Assembly: GCA_006218025.1 (NCBI GenBank)
Contig: VBWA01000015.1
Location: 1-64,000 of the forward strand
Direction: 5' to 3'
From: Rhodocyclaceae bacterium
GTDB taxonomy: Bacteria > Pseudomonadota > Gammaproteobacteria > Burkholderiales > Rhodocyclaceae
Length of the DNA stretch: 64,000 bases
The first letter of the stretch is position 1. Each line of letters begins with the position of its first letter. Below, piece by piece: positions 1-9,100 of this stretch. The position numbers were made by a program, and so were the translations under genes. The notes under the pieces were generated by a model. It worked only from the letters and a program-made list of their open reading frames with translations, was not told where the DNA came from and did no database searches.

Positions 1-436
1 CTGATCCGCACGGCGCAGGATGCCGGCCAGGCGTTGCAGGTGCTGCAGGCGGTCGAGGCGGCCAACGACGCGCAGAAGGGCGTGCTGGCACAGAAGATCA
101 TCACGCGCCTCGGCAAGGACCTCAGCGGCAAAACCTTCGCCCTGTGGGGGCTGGCCTTCAAGCCCAATACCGACGACATGCGCGAAGCGCCGAGCCTGGT
201 GCTGATTGCCGACCTGCTGGCGCGCGGCGCATCGATCCGCGCCTACGATCCGGTTGCCGCGCATGAAGCGCAGCGCGTCCTCGGCGACAACCCGCGCATC
301 AGCTATGCGTTGACCCTGATGGAAGCGCTGGACGGTGCCGATGCCCTGGCCATCGTCACCGAGTGGAAGGAATTCCCCGCGCAGGGCGGGGCTGGAGTAC
401 TTCGCGATCGGACGCCTTGCGCCCGGCGACATCTGA
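1..436 (+). pseudogene. ugd: UDP-glucose 6-dehydrogenase, 3' part, broken by internal deletion and frameshift
   Basis: The reading frame open from base 1 encodes the C-terminal UDP-binding half of a UDP-glucose/GDP-mannose dehydrogenase, with the family motif WGLAFKPNTDDMREAPS and the end of the domain, AIVTEWKEF. Family members then continue for about 30 residues (containing a FDGRN-type motif) before an AGLEYFAIGR-like C-terminus. Here that terminus is present (about 386-436) but in another frame, directly after EWKEF. So roughly 85-90 bases appear to be missing and the frame is shifted. The original frame would run on into galU. The enzyme oxidises UDP-glucose to UDP-glucuronate for exopolysaccharide. 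The 5' end lies outside the window. An assembly collapse is possible, because the junction is GC-rich. Confidence 0.75.
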
Positions 437-457
437 AAGCGAATCAAGGAGCCCGCC

Positions 458-1240
458 ATGAAAAAAGTCACCAAAGCGGTATTTCCCGTTGCCGGCCTCG
501 GCACCCGCTTCCTGCCGGCAACCAAGGCCAGTCCGAAAGAGATGATGCCCATCGTGGACAAGCCGCTGATCCAGTATGCGGTGGAGGAAGCCGTCGCGGC
601 CGGCATCACCGACATGATCTTCGTCACCGGCCGTTCCAAGCGCGCGATCGAGGACCATTTCGACAAGGCCTACGAACTGGAAAGCGAGCTGGCCCAGCGC
701 GGCAGGACGGCGCTCCTGGAGTTCGTGAAGAACATGCTGCCGAAGAACATCAACTGCATCTACATCCGCCAGCCTGAGGCCCTGGGCCTGGGCCATGCCA
801 TGAAGCAGATGACGGAAGTCTATGACTACTACCGCAGTTCGGTGATCGGCGTGCAGCAGGTGCCGCGCGAAGACACCCGCAGCTACGGTATCGTCGAGTC
901 GAAGCCGATGACGGAGTCGCTGGAACAGATCCTGCGCATCGTCGAAAAGCCCAAGCCCGAGGAGGCGCCATCGACGCTGGCCGTGGTCGGCCGCTACATC
1001 CTGACGCCGCGCATTTTTCATCACCTCGCGCACATCGGCAAGGGCTCCGGCGGCGAGATCCAGCTCACCGACGGCATCGCCGCGCTGCTGGCGGAAGAGC
1101 AGGTGCTGGCCTATCGCTACCAGGGCACGCGCTACGACTGCGGCTCGAAGCTGGGCTACCTCGCGGCGACCGTGGCCTTCGGTCTGCGCCATCCCGAAGT
1201 CGGCAAGGACTTTGCCGCGATGCTCAAGGCGATGAAATGA
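458..1240 (+). CDS. galU: UTP-glucose-1-phosphate uridylyltransferase with an internal in-frame deletion
   Basis: GalU makes UDP-glucose from UTP and glucose-1-phosphate for surface polysaccharides. The N-terminus has the nucleotidyltransferase signature ([20 protein letters not shown]) and [13 protein letters not shown]. The C-terminal half is also clear ([43 protein letters not shown]). The protein is 260 aa, against about 290 for the family. The passage from LGLGHA goes straight to [11 protein letters not shown], so about 28 residues are absent. In intact GalU that stretch contains the conserved LADD motif near the active site, so activity is doubtful. An AAGGAG-like Shine-Dalgarno sequence lies just before the ATG. 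The gene sits between a broken ugd and a broken hpt-like gene, so this may be part of a wider deletion cluster. Confidence 0.88.
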   Translation: MKKVTKAVFPVAGLGTRFLPATKASPKEMMPIVDKPLIQYAVEEAVAAGITDMIFVTGRSKRAIEDHFDKAYELESELAQRGRTALLEFVKNMLPKNINCIYIRQPEALGLGHAMKQMTEVYDYYRSSVIGVQQVPREDTRSYGIVESKPMTESLEQILRIVEKPKPEEAPSTLAVVGRYILTPRIFHHLAHIGKGSGGEIQLTDGIAALLAEEQVLAYRYQGTRYDCGSKLGYLAATVAFGLRHPEVGKDFAAMLKAMK

Positions 1241-1420
1241 ATCCGCAGGAAGCCAGAAAGATTATCGACGAGGCCGATCTGGTCTGTTCGGTCGAAGAGT
1301 CGGCGCTGGCGGTACGGCGCGGGGCAGACCTTTATCCACGGCGGGAAAGTGTCCGAACGGACCATCCTCGTCAAGGAACTGAAACATTGCCGCAGTCTCA
1401 GCATCACAGGCGCTTGCTAG
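1237..1420 (+). pseudogene. Fragment resembling the N-terminus of hypoxanthine-guanine phosphoribosyltransferase, joined to an unrelated tail
   Basis: The ATG overlaps the galU stop (ATGA). The first 25 codons ([18 protein letters not shown], then EESALAVRR) resemble the N-terminus of betaproteobacterial Hpt proteins from memory. The phosphoribosyltransferase core is absent. After about base 1320 the match stops. A different frame then reads FIHGGKVSERTILVKELK and ends at TAG 1418-1420, which I do not recognise. The junction falls right after a sequence close to the window's dispersed repeat (AGTCGGCGCTGGCGG at 1298). I regard this as a remnant and not a functional gene. Confidence 0.5.
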
Positions 1421-1424
1421 AGTC

Positions 1425-2144
1425 GTGGCCTTTCGTATTGCTCCGGGTTCTGCCGTGAAACGAGTTGCGTTCGTGCTTGCCGCCCTGATGTGCACCGCCA
1501 GCGTTGGCGCGATACTCGTCATGCCCGGCACCAAAGCTGCCGACCGGGGTCCGGCCATCAACCTCGAAGCCATGATACCCAAGCAACTGGGCGGGTGGCG
1601 TCAGGAGGCCCAGCCGGTGGCTCAGGTCATCAACCCGCAGACCAAGGAATTGCTGGACAAACTGTACAGCCAGATTCTCAGTCGAACCTATATCAATGCC
1701 GATGGTTACCGCATCATGCTGTCGATCGCCTATGGCAACAGCCAGCGCGGCAATCTCCAGGCGCACAAGCCCGAGGTCTGCTATCCGGCCCAGGGCTTCA
1801 CGCTGCAGAGCCTGACCACCGCGATGCTCACCACCGAGTTCGGCAGCATTCCGGCGACGCGCCTGTTCACCACCATGGGCCAGCGCAAGGAGCCTGTCAC
1901 CTATTGGTTCACGGTTGGCGACAGCGCGATCAAAAGCGCCATCGAGAAACGCATCGTGGAATTTCGCTATGGCCTGACCGGCCAGATTCCCGACGGTCTG
2001 TTGTTCCGCGTGTCGTCGATCGACGGCGACCAGGCCCGCGCCTTCCGCTTCCAGGACCAGTTCGTGGCCCAGCTTCTGGAATCAGTGCCGCCCGCCGATC
2101 GCCTGCGCCTGAGCGGTCTGGGCAAGATGCAAGCCGTTCAGTAA
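1425..2144 (+). CDS. epsI: EpsI family exosortase-associated protein
   Basis: EpsI-family proteins (about 200-240 aa, one N-terminal membrane anchor) accompany exosortases and exopolysaccharide gene clusters in Gram-negative bacteria. Their biochemical role is not settled. This protein has a hydrophobic N-terminal segment (about residues 11-30), a periplasmic domain beginning near [10 protein letters not shown], and the family hallmark region [19 protein letters not shown] with a conserved His-Pro-Glu-Val-Cys-Tyr core. The start is GTG at 1425, just after an upstream TAG; GTG 1455 is an alternative. No exosortase gene directly precedes it, although one lies at 4.7 kb. The usual partner may have been lost in the degraded stretch upstream. 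Confidence 0.8.
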   Translation: MAFRIAPGSAVKRVAFVLAALMCTASVGAILVMPGTKAADRGPAINLEAMIPKQLGGWRQEAQPVAQVINPQTKELLDKLYSQILSRTYINADGYRIMLSIAYGNSQRGNLQAHKPEVCYPAQGFTLQSLTTAMLTTEFGSIPATRLFTTMGQRKEPVTYWFTVGDSAIKSAIEKRIVEFRYGLTGQIPDGLLFRVSSIDGDQARAFRFQDQFVAQLLESVPPADRLRLSGLGKMQAVQ

Positions 2145-2154
2145 AGGCGGCGCC

Positions 2155-3210
2155 ATGATCCTCGTCACCGGCGGCGCCGGCTTCATCGGCGCGAATTTCG
2201 TTCTTGGCTGGCTGCGCGACAGCGGCGAGCCGGTACTGAACCTCGACATGCTGACGTATGCCGGCAACCTCGACAATCTTGCCGATCTGCGCAGCGATGG
2301 ACGTCACGTGTTCGTCCATGGCGATATCTGCGACCGCGCGCTGCTCGATCGGTTGCTGACCGAGCACCGGCCCCGCGCAATCGTGCATTTTGCCGCCGAG
2401 TCGCACGTCGACCGTTCGATCCACGGCCCTGGCGATTTCGTCCGCACCAATATCGAAGGCAGCTTCACCCTGCTCGAAGCGGCGCGCGCCTGGTGGGCCA
2501 GCCTGGCCGAGGCCGAACGCGAGGCCTTCCGTTTCCTGCACGTCTCCACCGACGAAGTCTATGGGTCGCTCGGCGCCACGGACGCGCCCTTCGCCGAGAC
2601 GCATGCCTACCAGCCCAACAGCCCCTACTCGGCATCGAAGGCGGCCTCGGATCACCTGGTCCGCGCCTACCATCACACCTACGGCCTGCCGGTGCTGAGC
2701 ACCCACTGCTCGAACAATTACGGCCCCTTTCAGTTTCCGGAAAAGCTGATCCCGCTGGTGATCAACAACGCGCTGCAAGGCAAGGATCTGCCGATCTACG
2801 GCGACGGCATGAACGTGCGCGACTGGCTGTATGTCGGCGACCATTGCGCCGCCATCCGCGCCGTCCTGGCCGGCGGCCGCGTCGGCGAGACCTGGAACAT
2901 CGGCGGCTGGAACGAGATGCCCAACCTCGCCATCGTGAGGGCGATCTGCGCCCTGCTCGATGAACTGCGGCCAGACCCCGCCGGTCCGCGCGAGCGCCTG
3001 ATCACTTTCGTCAAGGACCGGCCCGGCCACGACCGGCGCTATGCCATCGATGCGCGAAAAATCGAACGCGAACTGGGCTGGCGGCCCGCCGAAACCTTCG
3101 AGACCGGCATCCGCAAGACCGTGGCCTGGTATCTCGACCACGGACCCTGGGTGCAGCGAGTCGTCAGCGGCGCCTATCGCGAGTGGATGGAGCGTCAGTA
3201 TGGGCGCTGA
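2155..3210 (+). CDS. rfbB: dTDP-glucose 4,6-dehydratase
   Basis: This enzyme converts dTDP-glucose to dTDP-4-keto-6-deoxyglucose, the second step of dTDP-L-rhamnose synthesis. The Rossmann NAD motif [12 protein letters not shown] is at the N-terminus, followed by [21 protein letters not shown] and the catalytic [10 protein letters not shown] (Tyr-x3-Lys). [15 protein letters not shown] is near the C-terminus. At 351 aa it is full length. It starts 10 bases after epsI and is followed by rfbA and rfbC in the same direction. The rfbD reductase that often sits between rfbB and rfbA is not here; only about 50 bases separate the two genes. Confidence 0.96.
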   Translation: MILVTGGAGFIGANFVLGWLRDSGEPVLNLDMLTYAGNLDNLADLRSDGRHVFVHGDICDRALLDRLLTEHRPRAIVHFAAESHVDRSIHGPGDFVRTNIEGSFTLLEAARAWWASLAEAEREAFRFLHVSTDEVYGSLGATDAPFAETHAYQPNSPYSASKAASDHLVRAYHHTYGLPVLSTHCSNNYGPFQFPEKLIPLVINNALQGKDLPIYGDGMNVRDWLYVGDHCAAIRAVLAGGRVGETWNIGGWNEMPNLAIVRAICALLDELRPDPAGPRERLITFVKDRPGHDRRYAIDARKIERELGWRPAETFETGIRKTVAWYLDHGPWVQRVVSGAYREWMERQYGR

Positions 3211-3261
3211 CATCCCGCCCGTCGGCAGCAACCCCTATTGCCCCCGCCCGGAATCCGACTC

Positions 3262-4149
3262 GTGACCACACAACGCAAAGGCATCATCCTCGCCGGTGGG
3301 TCCGGCAGCCGGCTTTACCCGGCGACGCTGTCGGTGTCCAAGCAACTGCTGCCGGTGTTCGACAAGCCGATGATCTACTACCCGCTGTCGACGCTCATGC
3401 TGGCCGGCTTGCGCGACATCCTGATCATTTCGACGCCACAGGACACGCCACGCTTCGAACAATTGCTCGGCGACGGATCCGCCTGGGGTGTCAATTTCCG
3501 CTATGCCGTGCAGCCCTCGCCAGATGGCCTGGCGCAGGCCTTCCTGATCGGCGAGGGCTTCATCGACGGCGGCCCCTCGGCGTTGGTGCTCGGCGACAAC
3601 ATCTTCCATGGCCACGACTTTGCGACGCTGGTCCAGCGCGCCGATCTGCAGACCGTGGGGGCCACGGTGTTCGCCTACCCGGTGCATGACCCGGAGCGCT
3701 ACGGCGTGGTCGAGTTCAACGCCGCGGGCCGCGCCCTGTCGATCGAGGAAAAGCCGGCGCTGCCGAAGTCGCGCTACGCAGTGACGGGGCTTTACTTCTA
3801 CGATGCCGATGTGGTCGACATCGCCAAATCGATCAGGCCGTCGCCGCGAGGCGAGCTGGAGATCACCGACGTCAATCGCCGCTACCTCGAACAGGGGCGA
3901 CTCGATGTCGAAGTCATGGGGCGCGGCTATGCCTGGCTGGATACCGGCACCCACGAGTCGATGATCGAAGCCTCGCAGTTCATCGCCATCGTCGAGCGGC
4001 GCCAGGGGCTCAAGGTCGCCTGTCCCGAAGAAATTGCCTGGCGCCAGGGCTGGATCGACAACGCGCAACTGGAAAAGCTGGCGGCGCCGATGATCAAGAA
4101 CGGCTACGGTCAGTACCTGCTCGGCCTGCTGCAGGAGAAGGTATTTTGA
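3262..4149 (+). CDS. rfbA: Glucose-1-phosphate thymidylyltransferase
   Basis: RfbA makes dTDP-glucose from dTTP and glucose-1-phosphate, the first step of dTDP-rhamnose synthesis. The sequence opens with [15 protein letters not shown] and contains [31 protein letters not shown] and [11 protein letters not shown], all family hallmarks. I chose GTG 3262 because the preceding codons of the open frame (from TTG 3238) do not match the family N-terminus. From there the protein is about 295 aa, the normal length. Its stop overlaps the rfbC TTG start, which suggests translational coupling. Confidence 0.95.
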   Translation: MTTQRKGIILAGGSGSRLYPATLSVSKQLLPVFDKPMIYYPLSTLMLAGLRDILIISTPQDTPRFEQLLGDGSAWGVNFRYAVQPSPDGLAQAFLIGEGFIDGGPSALVLGDNIFHGHDFATLVQRADLQTVGATVFAYPVHDPERYGVVEFNAAGRALSIEEKPALPKSRYAVTGLYFYDADVVDIAKSIRPSPRGELEITDVNRRYLEQGRLDVEVMGRGYAWLDTGTHESMIEASQFIAIVERRQGLKVACPEEIAWRQGWIDNAQLEKLAAPMIKNGYGQYLLGLLQEKVF

Positions 4150-4694
4150 ACGCCCCCCATCCGCCGCAGCCGGGTATTGTCGTGCTCGAACCCAAAGTCT
4201 TCGGTGATTCGCGTGGCTTCTTTTTTGAAAGCTTCAACCAGCAGCGCTTCGCCGAGCAGACCGGTGTCGAAGCGAAGTTCGTGCAGGACAACCATTCGCG
4301 CTCGGCGCGCCACGTGCTGCGCGGCCTTCATTACCAGATCAAGCAGCCACAGGGCAAGCTGGTGCGCGTTACAGCCGGTGAGGTCTATGACGTCGCCGTG
4401 GATCTCCGACGCAGTTCGCCCGGTTTCGGCAAATGCTATGGCGTCAGGCTCTCCGCCGAAAATCGGCTGCAGATCTGGGTGCCCGAAGGCTTCGCCCACG
4501 GCTTCGTAGTCCTTTCGGACCATGCCGAGTTTCTTTACAAGACCACCGACTACTGGGCGCCGGAACACGAACGCTGCCTCGCCTGGAACGACCCCCAGCT
4601 CGGCATCGATTGGCCCCTGGGCGGTGCCGCGCCGATTGTCTCGACCAAGGATGCGCAGGGCTTGCCCCTGCGCAGCTCGGAGACCTTTCCCTGA
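4146..4694 (+). CDS. rfbC: dTDP-4-dehydrorhamnose 3,5-epimerase
   Basis: RfbC epimerises dTDP-4-keto-6-deoxyglucose at C3 and C5 for rhamnose synthesis. The 182-residue cupin protein has [29 protein letters not shown] (catalytic His region), [10 protein letters not shown] and [14 protein letters not shown], all diagnostic. The start is TTG 4146, overlapping the rfbA stop. The stop (TGA 4692) overlaps the first codon of the downstream exosortase frame, so rfbA, rfbC, xrtH and the XrtH-associated gene look like one transcript. Confidence 0.95.
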   Translation: MNAPHPPQPGIVVLEPKVFGDSRGFFFESFNQQRFAEQTGVEAKFVQDNHSRSARHVLRGLHYQIKQPQGKLVRVTAGEVYDVAVDLRRSSPGFGKCYGVRLSAENRLQIWVPEGFAHGFVVLSDHAEFLYKTTDYWAPEHERCLAWNDPQLGIDWPLGGAAPIVSTKDAQGLPLRSSETFP

Positions 4695-5266
4695 GCAGCG
4701 TTCGCTACTCCAACGGCGTACCCTACCTGCCCGACACGAGCGAGCCGCAGCCGCCTGAAGCTGCCGAACCACGCCGCCCGTGGCGCGCGGGGCTGGTCTT
4801 CGTTCTCGTCTTCGTGATTCTGCAAACCCTTTGGGGCCAGGCCAAGGGCAGTGCCCTCGAACGCCTCTGGATCGACAGCGCCACCGTCAAGACCGCCGTC
4901 GCTCTGATCAACCTGATCTCGCCCGACATTCAGGCCGTCGCCCAAGGCTCGCGGATCAAGGCGCCCGGCGGCGGCATCAACGTCCTCAACGGCTGCGAAG
5001 GCACCGACGTCCTGTTCCTGCTCGCCGCCGCCTTTCTCGCCTTCCCCATGCCCTGGCGCCGCCGCCTCGCCGGACTCGGCCTCGGTGTCGTGCTGGTGTT
5101 CGTGCTCAACGAAGCGCGCATCTTGGCCCTGTTCTACAGCTACCGCAACGACCGCGCGCTGTTCGACCTGCTGCACAGCCTTGTCGCTCCCATGGTCCTG
5201 ATCGCCGCCGCTGCCGCCTATTTCTATGCATGGGCCTACCGGGAACGCCTGGCCGAAGCCGCCTGA
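4691..5266 (+). CDS. xrtH: Exosortase of the XrtH (IPTL-CTERM) type
   Basis: Exosortases are multi-pass membrane transpeptidases that process proteins with a C-terminal sorting signal. The catalytic triad is visible: Cys in VLNGCEGTD (residue 102), Arg in VLNEARI (143) and His in LLHSLVAP (162). About five hydrophobic segments are present. Assignment to the XrtH group rests on two proteins in this window that carry IPTL-CTERM-like PTLPEWGMILL signals (9.5 kb and 16.0 kb) and on the partner gene that follows. No ATG, GTG or TTG occurs in frame before the first membrane segment. Translation may start at CTG 4691, overlapping the rfbC stop; this start is uncertain. Confidence 0.85.
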   Translation: MSSVRYSNGVPYLPDTSEPQPPEAAEPRRPWRAGLVFVLVFVILQTLWGQAKGSALERLWIDSATVKTAVALINLISPDIQAVAQGSRIKAPGGGINVLNGCEGTDVLFLLAAAFLAFPMPWRRRLAGLGLGVVLVFVLNEARILALFYSYRNDRALFDLLHSLVAPMVLIAAAAAYFYAWAYRERLAEAA

Positions 5267-5870
5267 GCTGGCGCTGCGCCTGCTCCTGGCCACGCTCCTC
5301 GTCCTGGCACTGGCGCAAGGCATCGGCCGCGAGGCGGCCCAGGCGATGCTGCCCCTGATCGGCCACACGCTCTCCTGGCTCGACGACCACTACCGGACCG
5401 TGGCCCTGACCCTTGGTACCGAAGGGGCGGACAGCGTCGTCCGGCTGCGTGTCACCCTCGCCCGGCCGCTGCTGGTCGGCGGCCACCTCATCCTTCCCGA
5501 TGCGCGGGGCTGGGGCGAGGTCACCACGCCGGTCGGCAAGCTGCTGCAACCGCTGCTGGTCCTGCTCGGACTGCTGCTGGCCTGGCCGGTGCGGCGCCGG
5601 CGGGAATGGCCCCTGCGCCTGCTGCTCGCCGCACCGATCGCCCTGGCGCTGGTGTTGCTCGACACGCCCTTCGCCCTCTGGAGCCATCTATGGGACCTGC
5701 ATGCGCATGTCTACGAACCCGGCCGCTTCTCGCCGCTGCTGACTTGGACACGCCTGCTCGACGGCGGCGGCCGCCTGCTGCTGGGCATGCTGGGCGCGGC
5801 GGCGATTGTCGCGCTGGCGTCGCGGCTTTGCACGCCGGTACGGCGGACCGGAGCCGCTGCGGCGCCTTGA
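5226..5870 (+). CDS. Exosortase H-associated membrane protein
   Basis: This 214-residue protein has about four membrane segments (near residues 18-35, 108-122, 132-150 and 188-205). A soluble portion between the first two contains VVRLRVTLARPLLVGGHLI. It overlaps the end of the exosortase by 41 bases in another frame. In other XrtH loci a membrane protein of this size directly follows the exosortase, so the assignment is mainly positional. No catalytic motif is visible. It probably assists the sortase or anchors its substrates in the inner membrane. Confidence 0.65.
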   Translation: MHGPTGNAWPKPPELALRLLLATLLVLALAQGIGREAAQAMLPLIGHTLSWLDDHYRTVALTLGTEGADSVVRLRVTLARPLLVGGHLILPDARGWGEVTTPVGKLLQPLLVLLGLLLAWPVRRRREWPLRLLLAAPIALALVLLDTPFALWSHLWDLHAHVYEPGRFSPLLTWTRLLDGGGRLLLGMLGAAAIVALASRLCTPVRRTGAAAAP

Positions 5871-6044
5871 AGCCTGCCGCGCGCGACCGCGCCCATGCCT
5901 TTCGACAAGGGGCCGTTCGGACCATGCAAATCGAATTGAATGAACATGCCGTTGAAATGAAGCAGGCGTAGCTTCTCCTCGCATTACGCGCACTTGAACG
6001 AATTGCCCTTGGGGCTTCACCTCGATTTCCATGACGGCAGAACC

Positions 6045-6070
6045 GCCGTCCCGCCAGCGCCGACTCTTGA
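6045..6070 (-). repeat. Dispersed micro-repeat, copy upstream of the Rhs gene
   Basis: On the minus strand this reads AGAGTCGGCGCTGGCGGG followed by ACGGC, then a short hairpin (GACGGC...GCCGTC, 6033-6050). The same core recurs at least ten times in the window in both orientations (see findings). The copy at 38868-38891 extends the similarity by about 20 bases, including the hairpin. Bases 5871-6153 otherwise hold no convincing gene. Confidence 0.75.
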
Positions 6071-6153
6071 GACGCTTAAGGTCTGTTTCGGGTGTTTTCC
6101 TTGATGGCAACAACGTCGATCGCGATCGGTTCTTTGGCAAGACATTGGCCGCT

Positions 6154-9100
6154 ATGAGCGTGGAAAACTGTGTGATGCTGACCCGTATCGTATATATAGT
6201 AGTCAAGTTCGTTTGGGGCGCCCGTCGGTTTGTTCCACTCATTTTCGGATTTGCTCTCGGCATTCCTCCAGTTGTTGCCCAAGGGGAAACGATTACAGCG
6301 ACGTCCACTCCAGGCCTTTATCAGTGGGCGCATGGAAATAGTTATGCATATAGGGGCGCGCCGGGCGGCACGGCAGCGCAATTCGCTCAGCAAGTTTGCT
6401 CGGGACAGCCCTATCCAAACAATATTGCGAACCTTTACGACGAAAATTCTGAGTGGCTAAAGGTGTATCGGTGTAGTGTGAGCCTGTCGCAATTTGGGGT
6501 CCATCGCCTCTGTGCCGGAACGAATATACAGGCGTTCGCCACTGGTTATGCCTGCCCCTCGACCTACACCTGCCCCTTGAATTCCGCGGGGCCTGACACC
6601 AACCACCTCTGCACCTGCAATACTGGCTATCTCAGCGATTCCGCCGGCACACAATGTGTTCCAAAACCTTGCTTGCCCGATGAGTTCGGTAGCAGTTGCG
6701 CGGTCAACGCTGCCGCTAAACAAGCCGGCCCCTTAAGCTGCCCACAGCCCGCGACAAGTAACCCAATTGCCCTCGGCACGGGCAACAAATATCTCCCCGA
6801 GACAGACTACGCAGGCAGCGGCATCAGCGCACTGACCCTCGGCCGCACCTACAACAGCGCCCCGTCGAACCGGGCGAAGTACGACCTGGCGGCGCAGTGG
6901 TCGCTTGGCATCAACCGCGGGATCACGCTCGACAACGCCACCAATCCCACCATCGTCGTGGCCGCCCGCCCCGACGGCAAGGCCCTGCGCTTCACCCTGA
7001 GCGGGGGTGTGTGGATTGCCGACGCCGACATCACCGACCGCCTGACCCAACTCACGAGCGGCGCCACCGTCACCGGCTGGCGCTATGCCGTCGCCTCCGA
7101 CTCCTCCGTCGAAGACTACGATGCCAGCGGCCTGTTGCTACGCATCACCGACCGCAACAGCCTCATCCAGCAGTTCTCCAGCAGCGATGGCACGGGCGGC
7201 ATCCAGTACGCCAGCATCCCGCATGTCAATGGCTACCAGGCCCCGGCCTGCGTTCGCCCCGCCGGTTTCTCCGTGCCCACCACCGCCGGTGTACTGCTTT
7301 GCGTCAGCGACGGGCAAGGCCGCCAGCTCAACTTCAGCTACGACGGCAGCGGCCGCCTCGACCGTTTCGCCGATCCGCTGGGCCAGATCACGCAGTACGC
7401 CTTCGATGCCGACAACAACCTCGCCAGCGTGACCCACCCGGACGGCACGATCCGTAGCTATCACTACGAGAACACCACCTACAAGAACGCGCTCACCGGC
7501 ATCACCGACGAGAACGGCGTGCGCTACGCCACCTACGGCTACGACAGCCAGGGCCGCGCCACCAGCGAAACCCTCGCCGGCGGCGCCGATGCCGCCACCC
7601 TGAACTTCGGCACGAATGGGGCAACTGCCACCACTACCGTCACCGACGCCCTGGGCGCCGCCCGCACCTACAGCTTCCAGACCATCCTCGGCGTCGCCAG
7701 GAGCACCGGTAGCACCCAACCCGCCGGCTCCGGCTGCGGCCCCTCCGCCAGCAGCCAGAGCTACGACGCCAATGGAAACATCGCCAGCCGCACCGACTTC
7801 AACGGCAATACCACCACCTACGGCTATGACCTCGCCCGCAACCTCGAAACCACCCGCACCGAAGCCTCCGGCACTGCGCTGGCCCGCACGATAAGCACCC
7901 AATGGCATCCCTACTGGCGCCTGCCCATCAAGGTCGCCGAACCGAAAAAACTCACCACCTACGTCTACAACGGCGACGGCGGCGTCCTCTGCGCCCCGGC
8001 CGGCGCCCTGATCGGCAGCCAGCCCATCGGCGTCGTGTGCAGTCGCACCGAACAAGCCACGACGGACGCCACCGGCAGTCAAGGCCTGAGCCCCACGGTA
8101 ACCGGCAGCCCGCGCACCTGGAGCTGGACCTATAACGAGTATGGCCAGGTGCTCAGCGCCAACGGCCCGCGCACGGATGTGACCGATGTCACCACCTATA
8201 CCTATCACCCCGCCAACGATGCCAGCCCCGGCCGTCGCGGCAACCTCGCCACCCTGACCAACGCCCTCGGCCACGTCACCCAAATCACCGCCTACGACGG
8301 CAACGGCCGACCGCTCACGCTCATCGACCCCAACAATGTCACGCTCGCCTTCACCCACACCCCACGCGGCTGGCTCGCCACGTCCAGCGTCGCCGGCGGG
8401 TCTGGCAACCTTGTCACCACCTATGCCCATGATGGAGTCGGCCAACTCACCAGCCTCACCCGCCCCGATGGCAGCACCATCAGCTACGACCATGACCCCG
8501 CCCACCGCCTCACCGCCATCGCCGACGGCGCCGGCAACCGCGTCGAATTCACCCTCGACGCCCTGGGCAACATCACCCGCACGGATTGGCTCAACCCCGA
8601 CAGCTCCACCGCCCGGAGTCACCGCGCGACCTTCGACGCCCTGGGCCGCCTGCAAGCCGCCATCGATACCCGCAACGCCGTCGATTACAGCACCACCCAC
8701 GGCCATGACGCCAAGGGCAACCCCACCACCGTCACCGATCCCAAGAGCCAGACCACCACCACCCAGTACGATGCCCTCGACCGCCCCACGCGCATCACCG
8801 ACGCGCTGCTGGGCCTCACCACCCTGGCCTACGACGCACGTGGCCAGATCACCCAGTTCCAGGCCCCCAACAACGCCCAGACCAGCTTCACCGTCGATGG
8901 CTTGGGCAACGTCACCACCGAGGCCTCGGCGGACCGGGGCAGCCTCACCGCCACCCATGACGCGGCCGGCAATCTGCTCACCCTGGCCGATGCGCGGGGC
9001 ATCGTCGAGAGCCATACTTACGACGCCCTCAATCGCCCCCTGACCGTCACCTACCCCACCACGGGGGAGAACTTCGCCTACACCTGGGACAGCTTCGCCG

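Noticed and set aside
34-777. Extension of the ugd frame as a 247-residue protein
   Set aside because: After codon 124 the frame runs into galU in the wrong phase; the real end of ugd is in another frame at 436.
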